Below are positions 54,372 through 63,031 of a stretch of DNA of 64,000 nt, piece after piece. The notes below the pieces were generated by a model. The model saw nothing but the letters and a program-made list of their open reading frames with translations. It was not told the DNA's origin and ran no database searches. The first letter of the stretch is position 1, and every line of letters starts with the position of its first letter. This stretch comes from UBA7359 sp963976795 (GTDB lineage: Bacteria; Pseudomonadota; Gammaproteobacteria; Eutrophobiales; Eutrophobiaceae). Location: NCBI GenBank assembly GCA_963976795.1, contig CAXBLT010000002.1, positions 261,129 to 325,128 on the forward strand. Reading direction: 5' to 3'. Position numbers and translations under genes: made by a program.

Positions 54372-56657
54372 TTATATATCCATTTTTTTAAGTCTTAAGG
54401 CATTGCCGACAACGGAGAGTGAACTGAAACTCATCGCTGCTGCTGCAATCATCGGTGATAACAATAAACCGAAAATGGGATATAAAACTCCGGCTGCAAT
54501 AGGAACACCTAAGGCGTTATAGATAAATGCAAAGAAAAGATTCTGTCTGATATTACGCATAGTAGCGCGACTTAATCGTATCGCTTTGACTATGCCGCGT
54601 AAGTCGCCTTTGACCAAAGTTACACCAGCGCTTTCCATCGCGACATCCGTCCCGGTTCCCATAGCAATACCAACATGTGCCTGAGCCAGTGCTGGAGCAT
54701 CATTAATGCCGTCTCCTGCCATAGCGACCATATGACCTTCACTTTGTAATTTTTTGACTGCATCTACTTTCTGTTCAGGCAACACTTCAGCAATCACATC
54801 ATCGATATTCAGTTTACGAGCAACCGCATTAGCCGTCGTTTGATTATCACCCGTAAGCATAACGACCTTCACACCTTCCTTATGCAAGGCTTCAATAGCA
54901 TCGGGGGTTGAGTTTTTAATGGGATCGGCAACACTGATTATGCCTGCTGCTTTATTGTCGACCGCAACAAACATAACCGTTTTACCTTCACCACGAAGCT
55001 CTTCCGCTTTGGTTTTAAGCGAACCGTCTGCAATATTTAATTGTTCTAGTAAACGAAAATTACCCAGTGCAACGTGATAGTCTTTTACCTTTCCTGAAAC
55101 ACCTTTACCAGTAATTGATTGAAACTCCTTAACATCAGAAAGTTGAATATTTTTTTCTTTCGCACCAGCAACAATCGCGGCTGCTAATGGATGTTCACTA
55201 CTACGCTCCAAACTGGCTGCTAACTCTAATACCATTTCAGTATCAAAGCCTTCTTCTACCAGGACATCTATTAATCTTGGTTTTCCTTCAGTCAAGGTAC
55301 CGGTCTTATCGACTACGATCGTGTCGATCTTTTCTGTTACCTCAAGTGCTTCAGCATTTTTAATCAATACACCATTCATCGCACCTATACCAGTGCCGAC
55401 CATGATTGACATCGGAGTTGCTAAACCTAAGGCACAGGGACAAGCTATAATTAATACAGCCACGGCATTAATCACTGCATGAGCCAAACGTGGTTCTGGC
55501 CCCCAAATACCCCAAACAGCTAGCGTAATCACGGCAATCAAAACTACTACAGGAACAAAGTAACCTGCAACAACATCTACCATTTTCTGTATCGGTGCAC
55601 GACTACGTTGCGCTTCTGCAACCATATGAACAATTTGTGCTAATAAAGTATCACTACCAACACGTTGTGCTTCCATGACAAGACTACCCGTGCCGTTTAC
55701 TGTCGCGCCGATAAGTTTATCTTCGACATGTTTGCTAATGGGTATAGGTTCACCTGTCACCATGGATTCATCAACAGTACTGTTTCCGTCAATAACAATA
55801 CCATCGACAGGTATTTTTTCGCCAGGGCGTATACGTAAATGATGTCCAATCTTCACATGCTCTAACGGTAAATCCTCTTCCGTTCCATCTTCATTAATAA
55901 TGCGTGCTGTTTTTGGTGCCAGCCCCAATAACATTTTAATCGCAGCATTGGTTTGACTGCGCGCACGTATCTCTAGTACTTGTCCTAATAAAACCAATGC
56001 AGTGATCACTGCCGCAGCTTCAAAATAGACCGGCACAAGGCCCATTTCATTTCGTACAGATGCAGGAAATAATTCTGGCAACAATACCGCTATAACGCTA
56101 TAAGTCCAGGCCACGCCAACACCGAGAGCAATCAGGGTAAACATATTCAGGTGCCGTGTTTTTATTGATGCCCAGCCTTTCACAAAAAATGGCCAACCGC
56201 TCCATAACACGACTGGCGTAGCCAGTATCAATTCAAGCCATTGGCGGGAATGTGCTTCAATAAATTGTGAAAAAATACCCGGCCAGAATTCAGACCCCAT
56301 CGCACTGATAAAAACAGGAAATGCAAGAACTACACTAACCCAAAAACGCCGCGTCATATCGATCAGATCATGATTTTCTTCTTCAACATCAGCAGACATT
56401 GGTTCAAGCGCCATGCCACATTTTGGACAATCACCGGGTTCATCACGAATAATTTCCGGGTGCATAGGACAAGTATATTTTGTTTTTGTTGGCGCGGCTG
56501 TCGATGTTAATAGCTCAAGCGTCATACCACACTTTGGACAATCACCTGGATGTTCCTGCTGAACTTCGGGGTGCATAGGACAAGTATAAATACCTACAGC
56601 GTCTTTCTGCTGAACTGGCTTTTGTTTGTGTTCATGGTTATGACAACATTCACTCAT
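54372..56657 (-). CDS. copA: Copper-type P1B ATPase with two N-terminal HMBD motifs
   Basis: A 761-residue heavy-metal exporter. The start chosen gives MSECCHNHEHKQKP with AAGGAAA upstream. Two small metal-binding motifs follow (YTCPMHPEVQQEHPGDCPKC and YTCPMHPEIIRDEPGDCPKC) instead of a classical GMxCxxC domain. Core motifs are TGEPIP, ACPCALGLATP (the CPC of P1B-1 copper pumps), DKTGTLTEGKP, HPLAAAIV and GDGINDAPAL. It should pump Cu(I) or Ag(I) to the periplasm. It begins ten bases after merR and is co-transcribed with it. Confidence 0.92.
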   Translation of the reverse strand: MSECCHNHEHKQKPVQQKDAVGIYTCPMHPEVQQEHPGDCPKCGMTLELLTSTAAPTKTKYTCPMHPEIIRDEPGDCPKCGMALEPMSADVEEENHDLIDMTRRFWVSVVLAFPVFISAMGSEFWPGIFSQFIEAHSRQWLELILATPVVLWSGWPFFVKGWASIKTRHLNMFTLIALGVGVAWTYSVIAVLLPELFPASVRNEMGLVPVYFEAAAVITALVLLGQVLEIRARSQTNAAIKMLLGLAPKTARIINEDGTEEDLPLEHVKIGHHLRIRPGEKIPVDGIVIDGNSTVDESMVTGEPIPISKHVEDKLIGATVNGTGSLVMEAQRVGSDTLLAQIVHMVAEAQRSRAPIQKMVDVVAGYFVPVVVLIAVITLAVWGIWGPEPRLAHAVINAVAVLIIACPCALGLATPMSIMVGTGIGAMNGVLIKNAEALEVTEKIDTIVVDKTGTLTEGKPRLIDVLVEEGFDTEMVLELAASLERSSEHPLAAAIVAGAKEKNIQLSDVKEFQSITGKGVSGKVKDYHVALGNFRLLEQLNIADGSLKTKAEELRGEGKTVMFVAVDNKAAGIISVADPIKNSTPDAIEALHKEGVKVVMLTGDNQTTANAVARKLNIDDVIAEVLPEQKVDAVKKLQSEGHMVAMAGDGINDAPALAQAHVGIAMGTGTDVAMESAGVTLVKGDLRGIVKAIRLSRATMRNIRQNLFFAFIYNALGVPIAAGVLYPIFGLLLSPMIAAAAMSFSSLSVVGNALRLKKMDI

Positions 56658-56667
56658 AATCTTTTCC

Positions 56668-57105
56668 TTAAGTAACAGTTTCAATTAAATGACAAATAGA
56701 ATCACCAACAGGGATGGCATCATCCATGAGCTCCCATTGGCGCAATGCTTTTTCCATTCTTTTTTGCAAAGCCATCGCATCCTCAAATTTCTTTTTATTT
56801 TTTTTAATTCTTTTTTCAATAATATTTCTAACTAATGGACAAGGGGTTTCCTTACTCTCACTTGCTAGTGTAATTTGTTTTATCTCATTAAGCGTATATC
56901 CTAATATTTTCGCTTTAGTGATAAATCGCAAACGAAGTAAATCTGCATAGCTATACACTTGATAATTATTTAATTTATTACGTTTTGGATTCAACAAACC
57001 TTTTTTTGTATAAAAACGTACAGCATCAGTAGATACATTTGTAGCATCAGCAATATCTTTTACCTGCAACGTAAATTCGCTCACTTTTCTATTTTTCATA
57101 TTCAT
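56668..57105 (-). CDS. MerR-family metal-responsive regulator (upstream of copA)
   Basis: A 145-residue MerR protein. The HTH reads VKDIADATNVSTDAVRFYTKKG and is followed by the winged and dimerisation helices (LRFITKAKILGYTLNEIKQI; a long coiled helix). Potential metal ligands are Cys89 and Cys138, a spacing closer to ZntR/CadR than to CueR. It lies immediately before copA and has a MerR-type promoter upstream (57271-57302), so it probably activates itself and copA. The effector (Cu, Zn, Cd or other) is not decided by sequence. Confidence 0.85.
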   Translation of the reverse strand: MNMKNRKVSEFTLQVKDIADATNVSTDAVRFYTKKGLLNPKRNKLNNYQVYSYADLLRLRFITKAKILGYTLNEIKQITLASESKETPCPLVRNIIEKRIKKNKKKFEDAMALQKRMEKALRQWELMDDAIPVGDSICHLIETVT

Positions 57106-57260
57106 GAAAAACCACCTTTTAAATCTACAACCAAGTTAAATTTTTTGTGTATTACACTTAAGTCCATACCTTAATTCACCACTAGTTTGTCATGCTATTC
57201 CAGTAATATTCTTCTATATTAATTTCACCTATATCATCCATTTTTACATAATTGTTTCTT

Positions 57261-57302
57261 CTTACTCTCAAGTATAAAACTTAGGAGTAAGACATAGGTC
57301 AA
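57261..57302 (-). promoter_or_regulatory. MerR-type promoter of merR-copA
   Basis: On the minus strand TTGACC (57297-57302) and TATACT (57271-57276) are separated by exactly 20 bases, longer than the 17 of ordinary promoters and diagnostic of MerR activation. The spacer holds the dyad ACCTATG-N7-CCTAAGT, close to the CueR-type arrangement. A further 31-base dyad CTTACTC...GAGTAAG (57261-57291) overlaps it. The transcript would begin about 165 bases before the gene. Confidence 0.7.
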
Positions 57303-57842
57303 GCAATGAATATCCTTTGTTAGTGTCAAAGTTAACTATTTTTTATTGCCTTATTTTTTTAACATGTAGAGACATTAACACTTTTCACAAAGCCGTCTTC
57401 ATTAGCCATAACGTGGTTTTACTCAACTGTTAAAACGCCTAAAGATCGAGTCCCTATTGCCTGGATAAACTTGCTATAACACGCATTATTTGGTTTTCAA
57501 TTCCGTTACCGCTTTCCATGCTTGCGACAAGTTCCGATGCTAGAAAATACCCCTCTACAAGCGCTTTTATAACGTGCACCAGATCGGTATCGCGAATCAA
57601 AGCTTCGCATGGGATACTGATATCGTCCTTATATTCATATTGGATATCCGCATAAAATATTTCATTTCACATAATGTTTTATGATTAATCGCAATAAATT
57701 TCACTATACTAGTCATAGTTCCACGGAATATCCGTACAGATGACAATAAAATATCGTGAATTCAGCTATGTACATTAACTCAACATTATCTTTTTTAAAT
57801 TGATATGAATTTTAGTTATTTTAATATTAGGACAAAAGAATA
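57303..57842. other. Non-coding stretch before the CBS gene
   Basis: No gene seen in about 540 bases. A short hairpin ACGGA-ATA-TCCGT lies at 57723-57735, about 110 bases before the CBS gene. AT-rich sequence from 57650 on may hold its promoter, but no clear -35/-10 pair with good match was found. Confidence 0.35.
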
Positions 57843-58472
57843 ATGACATTCATAGTACATGGCCTGAATATCCATGAACAAATGCCGTTAAACAAACTCT
57901 TTAAATCGCGCGTTGTTGAAAAAACACAAAAGAGCTCACCATTGCATGCTGTTGATACAGATCATGGTAGTAGCCAGCAACGTGAAACAGTAGATCACAT
58001 ATATCAAGCTGTAGAACAATTACATCATGACAAACCGGCACTATTTTCAAATCAAATAATGACATCACCCGTGGTGACATTAACACCTAAGACTTCTATT
58101 GCAGAAGCTCATAAACTGTTTGAATCGAAGAAATTCCGTCATGTACCTGTTGTGTCTACTGATGGAATACTGATAGGAATGGTGTCTGATCGGGATATTC
58201 TACGATACCTAAGTAACATTACCGGCATGGCAGATGACAATGACCGACAAATAACAGCACCATCTATGACTGATCCTATTTCGCAACTAATGCAAAAGCA
58301 GGTGCTTACAGCCAGTATGGATACCGATGTACGTTATATTGCAATGTTATTTGTTGAGCAACACATAGGTGCAATTCCCATAATGGATGAAGAAAATTTG
58401 AAAGGGATAATCACCCGTAGTGATATCTTACGCGCTGTTATGCGTCATTATGAACTACAACTGTGGGTATAA
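57843..58472 (+). CDS. CBS-domain-pair protein
   Basis: A 209-residue protein. An unassigned 65-residue N-terminus precedes two CBS domains: ALFSNQIMTSPVVTLTPKTS with FRHVPVVSTDGILIGMVSDRDI, and ISQLMQKQVLTASMDTDVR with IGAIPIMDEENLKGIITRSDIL. Such pairs bind adenine nucleotides and regulate partner proteins. It lies alone on the plus strand within the metal-stress island. CBS proteins are common in such islands, but the partner here is unknown. Confidence 0.88.
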   Translation: MTFIVHGLNIHEQMPLNKLFKSRVVEKTQKSSPLHAVDTDHGSSQQRETVDHIYQAVEQLHHDKPALFSNQIMTSPVVTLTPKTSIAEAHKLFESKKFRHVPVVSTDGILIGMVSDRDILRYLSNITGMADDNDRQITAPSMTDPISQLMQKQVLTASMDTDVRYIAMLFVEQHIGAIPIMDEENLKGIITRSDILRAVMRHYELQLWV

Positions 58473-58570
58473 TTGAAGAATCAGGCAAGATCGCATTTTA
58501 ATTCTCATTGTAGTGTTGTTATAAAATCTATTCTTTTGTTCAAACGCATCACTCCTACTAAAACTATGTA

Positions 58571-58849
58571 TTAACGTGATCTAAGTGCCTTGCGACGGAT
58601 TTGGCGCCAAACCTTGTTATTTTTCATCAAAATGCGTGTACCATCTTCTAGTTCCATTTCAATGCCATCTATCATTTTTATAGGGTTGCCGTTCTTGTCG
58701 ACCATAACTGTTGTGTCATCATCATGTATATGTAAATACGTGCCATCCTTAAATCGCAATGTATCATGAGGTAATGGTTCTTCATTTATCTCAACTGCAC
58801 CGACAGACATGACTGACACCAACAATATAATGAAAGCTAATATACGCAT
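58571..58849 (-). CDS. CopK-like periplasmic protein, single module
   Basis: A 92-residue exported protein. The ATG chosen (MRILAFIILLVSVMSVGAVE) has AAAGGAG eight bases upstream. The core FKDGTYLHIHDDDTTVMVDKNG and IEMELEDGTRILMKNNKVWR parallels the larger CopK-like protein at 53896-54258 but has only one C-terminal module and fewer Met. It probably binds copper in the periplasm. It lies between the CBS gene (convergent) and the DUF411 gene. Confidence 0.75.
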   Translation of the reverse strand: MRILAFIILLVSVMSVGAVEINEEPLPHDTLRFKDGTYLHIHDDDTTVMVDKNGNPIKMIDGIEMELEDGTRILMKNNKVWRQIRRKALRSR

Positions 58850-58996
58850 TTCTATGCTCCTTTTATTATTTAAAATTCCAACTTTTAAACGAAGCACCAG
58901 AAAATCGTCTCGAAATAAATATCTATTACTATTATGACCATAAACATTCCATATTGGATTCCTAACTATGTGAATAGTTTTTTTTAAAGCTTATTA

Positions 58997-59506
58997 TCAA
59001 TAGCTAGCATACACCTCGGTCTGCCCATTTTCATTAAATGCAAGAACATCGTAGGGGTCTTTATATAGACTCTCCATTCCCGGAGATCCTATAGGCATAC
59101 CCGGCACAGTAAGCCCTAGCACATCGGGTTGTTCCAGCAGCATACGCTTTATATCATCTGCCGGCACATGCCCTTCAACAACGTAACCATCGACTATTGA
59201 CGTATGACAGGATTGTAAATTGCGACTAACACTTAAGTCTGATTTTATGTTGGTCATATTATAACTAACTTTTTCTGTGACTTTGAATCCCGCATCACGA
59301 AGATGACTAACCCATTTTGTACAACAATTGCAGGTTGGCGATTTGTATACTGTGACTTCAGAAATATTTGTATTTGCCTCCGATTTTTCGTTAAACAACA
59401 GCCCCATTGATATGGTTAGGACACCTATAATGGCAACTGTGCTCAAGAGAGATATACTGATCTTACTGAACTTTAATTTCGCAGAAATGGTTTTTAGTTT
59501 TGACAT
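58997..59506 (-). CDS. DUF411 copper-related periplasmic protein
   Basis: A 169-residue protein with a signal or anchor helix (ISLLSTVAIIGVLTISMGLL). The DUF411 core reads VTVYKSPTCNCCTKWVSHLR, CHTSIVDGYVVEGHVPADDI, PGMPIGSPGME. The CNCC and CHT motifs and Met are probable Cu(I) ligands. DUF411 proteins occur in copper and silver resistance clusters. Same direction as the second MerR regulator upstream. Confidence 0.88.
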   Translation of the reverse strand: MSKLKTISAKLKFSKISISLLSTVAIIGVLTISMGLLFNEKSEANTNISEVTVYKSPTCNCCTKWVSHLRDAGFKVTEKVSYNMTNIKSDLSVSRNLQSCHTSIVDGYVVEGHVPADDIKRMLLEQPDVLGLTVPGMPIGSPGMESLYKDPYDVLAFNENGQTEVYASY

Positions 59507-59558
59507 TAACTTTCTCTTATTTCACACATAAATATTTCAAGGACAAAAGAAATATGAT

Positions 59559-60002
59559 TTAATTTGTACAGTGATTATTTATATGGATATTTTGATTTTC
59601 AAAAAACGAATCGATCAAGAAACAAACTGTATTGTCACATGCCGGATCATCCGGCAACTCTTTCCAAAGTGCCAATGCTTCTTCCATGCGTGATTGAAGC
59701 GCCATTTTTTCGGATAATAACTTCTTATTTTCAATAATGTGTTTTTGAATCATCTCCCTTACGCTCGCACAAGGTGATTTACCTTCCTGAGATTCTTTTA
59801 ACACACTTGAAATTTCATTCAATTTAAATCCAAGCTGCTTTGCCCGCATGATAAATTTCAGTTTATTTAAGTCGTTTTCGTTATAGTATTTATATGCATT
59901 AATCGGATCACGAACAGGCTGAAGAATTCCTATACGTGTATAATAGCGTATAGCATCTGTGGTCATTTTACTGCGTTTTGATATTTCATGTACGAGCATC
60001 AT
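59559..60002 (-). CDS. Second MerR-family metal-responsive regulator
   Basis: A 147-residue MerR protein. I chose MMLVHEISKRSKMTTDAIRYYTRIG (two pieces) with AGGAGA eight bases upstream; the longer start at 60032 has none. Cys78, Cys122 and Cys127 fit the ligand set of ZntR/CadR-type regulators (Zn, Cd or Pb), but the gene is set among copper genes. It lies just upstream of the DUF411 gene and may regulate it and the copK-like gene. It is about 35 % similar in layout to the first MerR by eye. Confidence 0.82.
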   Translation of the reverse strand: MMLVHEISKRSKMTTDAIRYYTRIGILQPVRDPINAYKYYNENDLNKLKFIMRAKQLGFKLNEISSVLKESQEGKSPCASVREMIQKHIIENKKLLSEKMALQSRMEEALALWKELPDDPACDNTVCFLIDSFFENQNIHINNHCTN

Positions 60003-60040
60003 TTTTATTTCTCCTATAATAATATTCATCAACTACTTTT

Positions 60041-60076
60041 AATGGCAGTGCCATTTATCTCGAAAAATACGAGATA
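60041..60076. promoter_or_regulatory. Two palindromes upstream of the second merR
   Basis: AATGGCA-G-TGCCATT (60041-60055) and TATCTCG-AAAAATA-CGAGATA (60056-60076) are both perfect and adjacent. A weak minus-strand promoter with a 19-base spacer (TTGATC at 60089-60094, TATTTT at 60064-60069) overlaps the second. They are candidate operators or hairpins that end the upstream transcript. Confidence 0.45.
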
Positions 60077-60090
60077 TAAAACAGCGTTGA

Positions 60091-60546
60091 TCAAATATGG
60101 AGAATGCGATGCTTCAGGGTTGTTTGTAATATAGAGGGAGTTGTGGTGTGACTACTTTGATAATAATCGTGTAATTTAATGTTTTTTCGTGTGTCTTCGA
60201 GCTCACTATCTAAATAATATTTAGTTGTTGATACATCAATTAAGCGTTTATTTTCAAAAGAATGGGAAATCAACAACAAGTCATTAGGAGTACTATGCAT
60301 GTTGCAAATTACATTGCATATCCCCATACAACATTGACTACTTTTGGATTGAGCGACACTTGCTTCAACAATAACGTTGGCACTTGAAATATCGTGTGCC
60401 TTAATAAGCTTTGGATTGTATTGAGTCGTGTCTTGTTCAGGTTCATGGCACGATGTCGCATGAGCAGAAGCCACAAACAATGTCATCAATATTAAAATAC
60501 TGATGAATGCTTGAATCGATATTAGTAGCTTGGATTTATTAAACAT
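60091..60546 (-). CDS. Cys-containing periplasmic protein, unknown
   Basis: A 151-residue exported protein with a signal peptide (FISILILMTLFVASAHA). The mature part has TSCHEPEQ and the cluster QCCMGICNVICNMH, a likely metal or disulfide site. No family is recognised; it is loosely like small Cys/His proteins in copper clusters. A perfect FNR box with a correctly spaced -10 lies upstream (60577-60618), so it is probably induced without oxygen. Confidence 0.6.
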   Translation of the reverse strand: MFNKSKLLISIQAFISILILMTLFVASAHATSCHEPEQDTTQYNPKLIKAHDISSANVIVEASVAQSKSSQCCMGICNVICNMHSTPNDLLLISHSFENKRLIDVSTTKYYLDSELEDTRKNIKLHDYYQSSHTTTPSILQTTLKHRILHI

Positions 60547-60576
60547 GTCGAGTTATATGTTAAACCTATTAAAAAT

Positions 60577-60618
60577 AATATATAGCCTTTGTTGAAAATA
60601 ATAATTGATCTAGATCAA
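60577..60618 (-). promoter_or_regulatory. Class II FNR-type promoter
   Basis: TTGATCTAGATCAA (60605-60618) is a perfect match to the FNR/Anr consensus TTGAT-N4-ATCAA. On the minus strand the -10 TATATT (60577-60582) is centred 32 bases downstream, exactly the class II spacing (site at -41.5). The predicted start is near 60570, about 25 bases before the gene. Crp binds a related but different half-site. Confidence 0.72.
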
Positions 60619-61295
60619 ATAAATAGTAATAGTTTTATCGCATTCAACCTCAAAACCAGCGTAAATTCATAAGTGATAGAACGCAGAACCAGTTGTCACT
60701 CTCCCTCCATATCTCAAATCTTTTCATACACTTATGAGAGACATAGCACCAATCGAATATGTATCGTCTGATCAGACCATGAAAACTGCTTAATGTTCAA
60801 ACTCTGACAATCCAACGCATCTGGCTTTAAACTGACCTACGTTTCTAGGATAGACGCTAGTAACAACCCCTCTGTACATCCTTCAGCTTCGGGTTATCAA
60901 ATGCCAAGCCGAGAAAATGTCTCTGGTTATCCTGACAGTCACAGTTTATTAAGAACGTAGATTTTCCTATAACGTTTAATTATCCCGATACTATTTTATC
61001 CGCCGGCAATTACTACATTAACTCAGAGCTACTACACCAGAAAACATAGTAATTACAACATTAACTGCGCGACGCAGGCGTGGATCCAAAAATGACAATA
61101 TTACTGTTAATTTGATGTTGTTTATTCATCGATTATTCTTTCGAGCACGTTTTAATTTAATGCGTCAGAATAGAGTTGTTGTTTATGATAGAGTTCTATA
61201 TTGGACTTCCCGCAATACTGTAGTCACTAACGAAACATAAGTTATAACTGTATGCATCCAGATTCATTATATTCAGTTTTAGTTTCATTCGAATT
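60619..61295. other. Non-coding stretch beyond the FNR promoter
   Basis: About 680 bases with no convincing gene on either strand and no strong palindrome. Reading frames are short and interrupted. It may be eroded sequence between two island segments. Confidence 0.35.
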
Positions 61296-61817
61296 TTATT
61301 TGCCTGTAGTTCTTACAGAATGATTAAGCGTTTTCAGCATTTCATTATAAACCTTAGTCCATGCGTCAGGTTCCAGAACGTTTACATCAACCCTATGTAA
61401 TTGTCCCTTGCTATCTGCTGTAAAAAGATGAGGAGATGTATCCATAGATATATTCTTCACAGTAAAAATAATTGCATGAGGAATCCTTTTTGCTACCTGC
61501 GCAATTATTTCCTGAAACCCGAACCCGACAATAAGGGCTCCGACGCTCGGGGACTTGAGAGCATTTTTAACATCATCAAAATTAATTCCAAAAAAGCCAC
61601 CGCCATATTTCATAGAGGCAAGTATTTTATCATTAGTAAAATCAATATGAAATTTTTCTAATGATATTAATTTATACTTATCGCCCGAAAACTGGCGATC
61701 AGTTGTAAACCATCTAGCACTTTGAAAACCATCCTTTTCAAGCATTCGCCATGGTGTGTTATGACTACCGGTCCATAAAGAACCAGAAACACAAACAATT
61801 TTTTTATCCGCATACAT
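61296..61817 (-). CDS. Guanylate-kinase-like protein with degenerate P-loop
   Basis: A 173-residue protein. Its order of elements follows guanylate kinase: IVCVSGSLWTGSHNTPWRML (P-loop position), ARWFTTDRQFSGDKY (Thr/Arg GMP site), FHIDFTNDKILASMKYGGGFFG (the VYG-YYG element), FDDVKNALKSPSVGALIVGFG and IPHAIIFTVK. The P-loop GxxGxGKST is replaced by GSLWTGSHN, lacking the Lys, so ATP-driven GMP phosphorylation is unlikely. The role is unknown. A MerR-type promoter lies upstream. Confidence 0.6.
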   Translation of the reverse strand: MYADKKIVCVSGSLWTGSHNTPWRMLEKDGFQSARWFTTDRQFSGDKYKLISLEKFHIDFTNDKILASMKYGGGFFGINFDDVKNALKSPSVGALIVGFGFQEIIAQVAKRIPHAIIFTVKNISMDTSPHLFTADSKGQLHRVDVNVLEPDAWTKVYNEMLKTLNHSVRTTGK

Positions 61818-61901
61818 CTTGAATTGGTAACGAGGCCTTCACAAAGTTAGTTGAAATTTTGGCATACAAAAAAATAGGTCTACCGATTCAGTGTTTTGCC
61901 A

Positions 61902-61933
61902 AGTATAAAACCTGTGTGCAAGAGATAGGTCAA
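61902..61933 (-). promoter_or_regulatory. Second MerR-type promoter
   Basis: On the minus strand TTGACC (61928-61933) and TATACT (61902-61907) are separated by 20 bases, as at merR-copA. The spacer shares TAT.TCTT and GTTT with that promoter and holds ACCTATC-N7-CACAGGT. It points at the guanylate-kinase-like gene, about 85 bases away. Confidence 0.68.
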
Positions 61934-62255
61934 GCAAAAGGGCATGTTAAATAATTTATCCCTTGATAAGAATATTATGAGGCAAGTAATATGTAATGCG
62001 TTTTAGAGAATGCATAGTAGCATCACTCGTCATAATATAAGGAACTGATGAACATGGAAGTCCTATAATTAATCAAAACCCTCAAGATTAAAATACTGTG
62101 ACACCTGTTATACGGGGTACAGGTCACCACAATAAGGCTTAATACTGAAGCTAACCAACAAAGAAAATTACTTAGGTTTAATAATTAATAGAAACTACAA
62201 ACATAAGCCAGTAAACTGGTTAGCAACTTAATATACTCAGGTAACTGAAAACGGC
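61934..62255. other. Non-coding stretch before the mlaC-like gene
   Basis: No gene seen. A bulged hairpin GTG(AC)ACCTGT ... ACAGGTCAC lies at 62098-62127, about 130 bases before the mlaC-like start. It could be a terminator or a 5' leader structure. Confidence 0.35.
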
Positions 62256-62855
62256 ATGCGTTTAAAATCAACACTTTCTAAACTATTTTTATTAATATCA
62301 TTTTTTTTACAGGCTGAAGCACAGGCCGGCGGCGCTTCACCAACCGAGACGATCAAGATCAATGTTGATGAAATTATTTCCATTTTACAAAAGGAATCAC
62401 TTACTGCCGACAATAAATGGAAAATTATCAGCGATAAGATTAAGGATAGTTTTGATTTTCGCAGTATGTCACAAAGTTTGTTAGAAACTCACTGGGATAA
62501 AGCTTCTCCAGAAGAAAAGAGGCGCTGTGCTGAATATTTCTCGCAATACCTTGAAGCTAACTACAGGGAACATATTGAATCACATACAAATCATTCAGTC
62601 CGGTATGCAGGAGAGTCGATCAATGGCAAGAATGCTGTCGTAAATACCGTTATTATTGGAGATTCTGATGAAATACCAGTCTCATACAAGATGAGACAGA
62701 ATAATGGCGAATGGGCGGTGTACGACGTGCTGATTAATGAAGTAAGTCTAATGGATAGCCACCGAGCTGTTCTCTCCAGCATACTTCAGTCCGAAGGAAT
62801 TGAAGGCTTGTTTAGGACGTTACAAAATACTAATCTAAAATACAAAGACGATTAA
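62256..62855 (+). CDS. MlaC/Ttg2D-like phospholipid-binding protein
   Basis: A 199-residue periplasmic protein. After a signal peptide ending near AEAQA, the MlaC fold pattern is visible: WKIISDKIKDSFDFRSMSQS (split), TLLETHWDKASPEEKRR-like, YFSQYLEANYREHIE and WAVYDVLINEVSLM. MlaC carries phospholipids between outer-membrane and inner-membrane Mla complexes. No mlaEFBDA genes are seen here, so it may be a stand-alone paralogue acting in the stress island. Confidence 0.82.
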   Translation: MRLKSTLSKLFLLISFFLQAEAQAGGASPTETIKINVDEIISILQKESLTADNKWKIISDKIKDSFDFRSMSQSLLETHWDKASPEEKRRCAEYFSQYLEANYREHIESHTNHSVRYAGESINGKNAVVNTVIIGDSDEIPVSYKMRQNNGEWAVYDVLINEVSLMDSHRAVLSSILQSEGIEGLFRTLQNTNLKYKDD

Positions 62856-63031
62856 ATACACGTGCCAAATATTTCTATGATGGTATTCCATATGCTAAAT
62901 GAGAAACATGTAATAACGTCGTATATCTCAGGCATTCCCTTTTACAACCCTCACCTAATGCAGTAAAACTTTAATATTCAGTAGTAGACTATCTGAAACG
63001 AGGGAAGATACTCTGTCAGGGTATAAGACTC

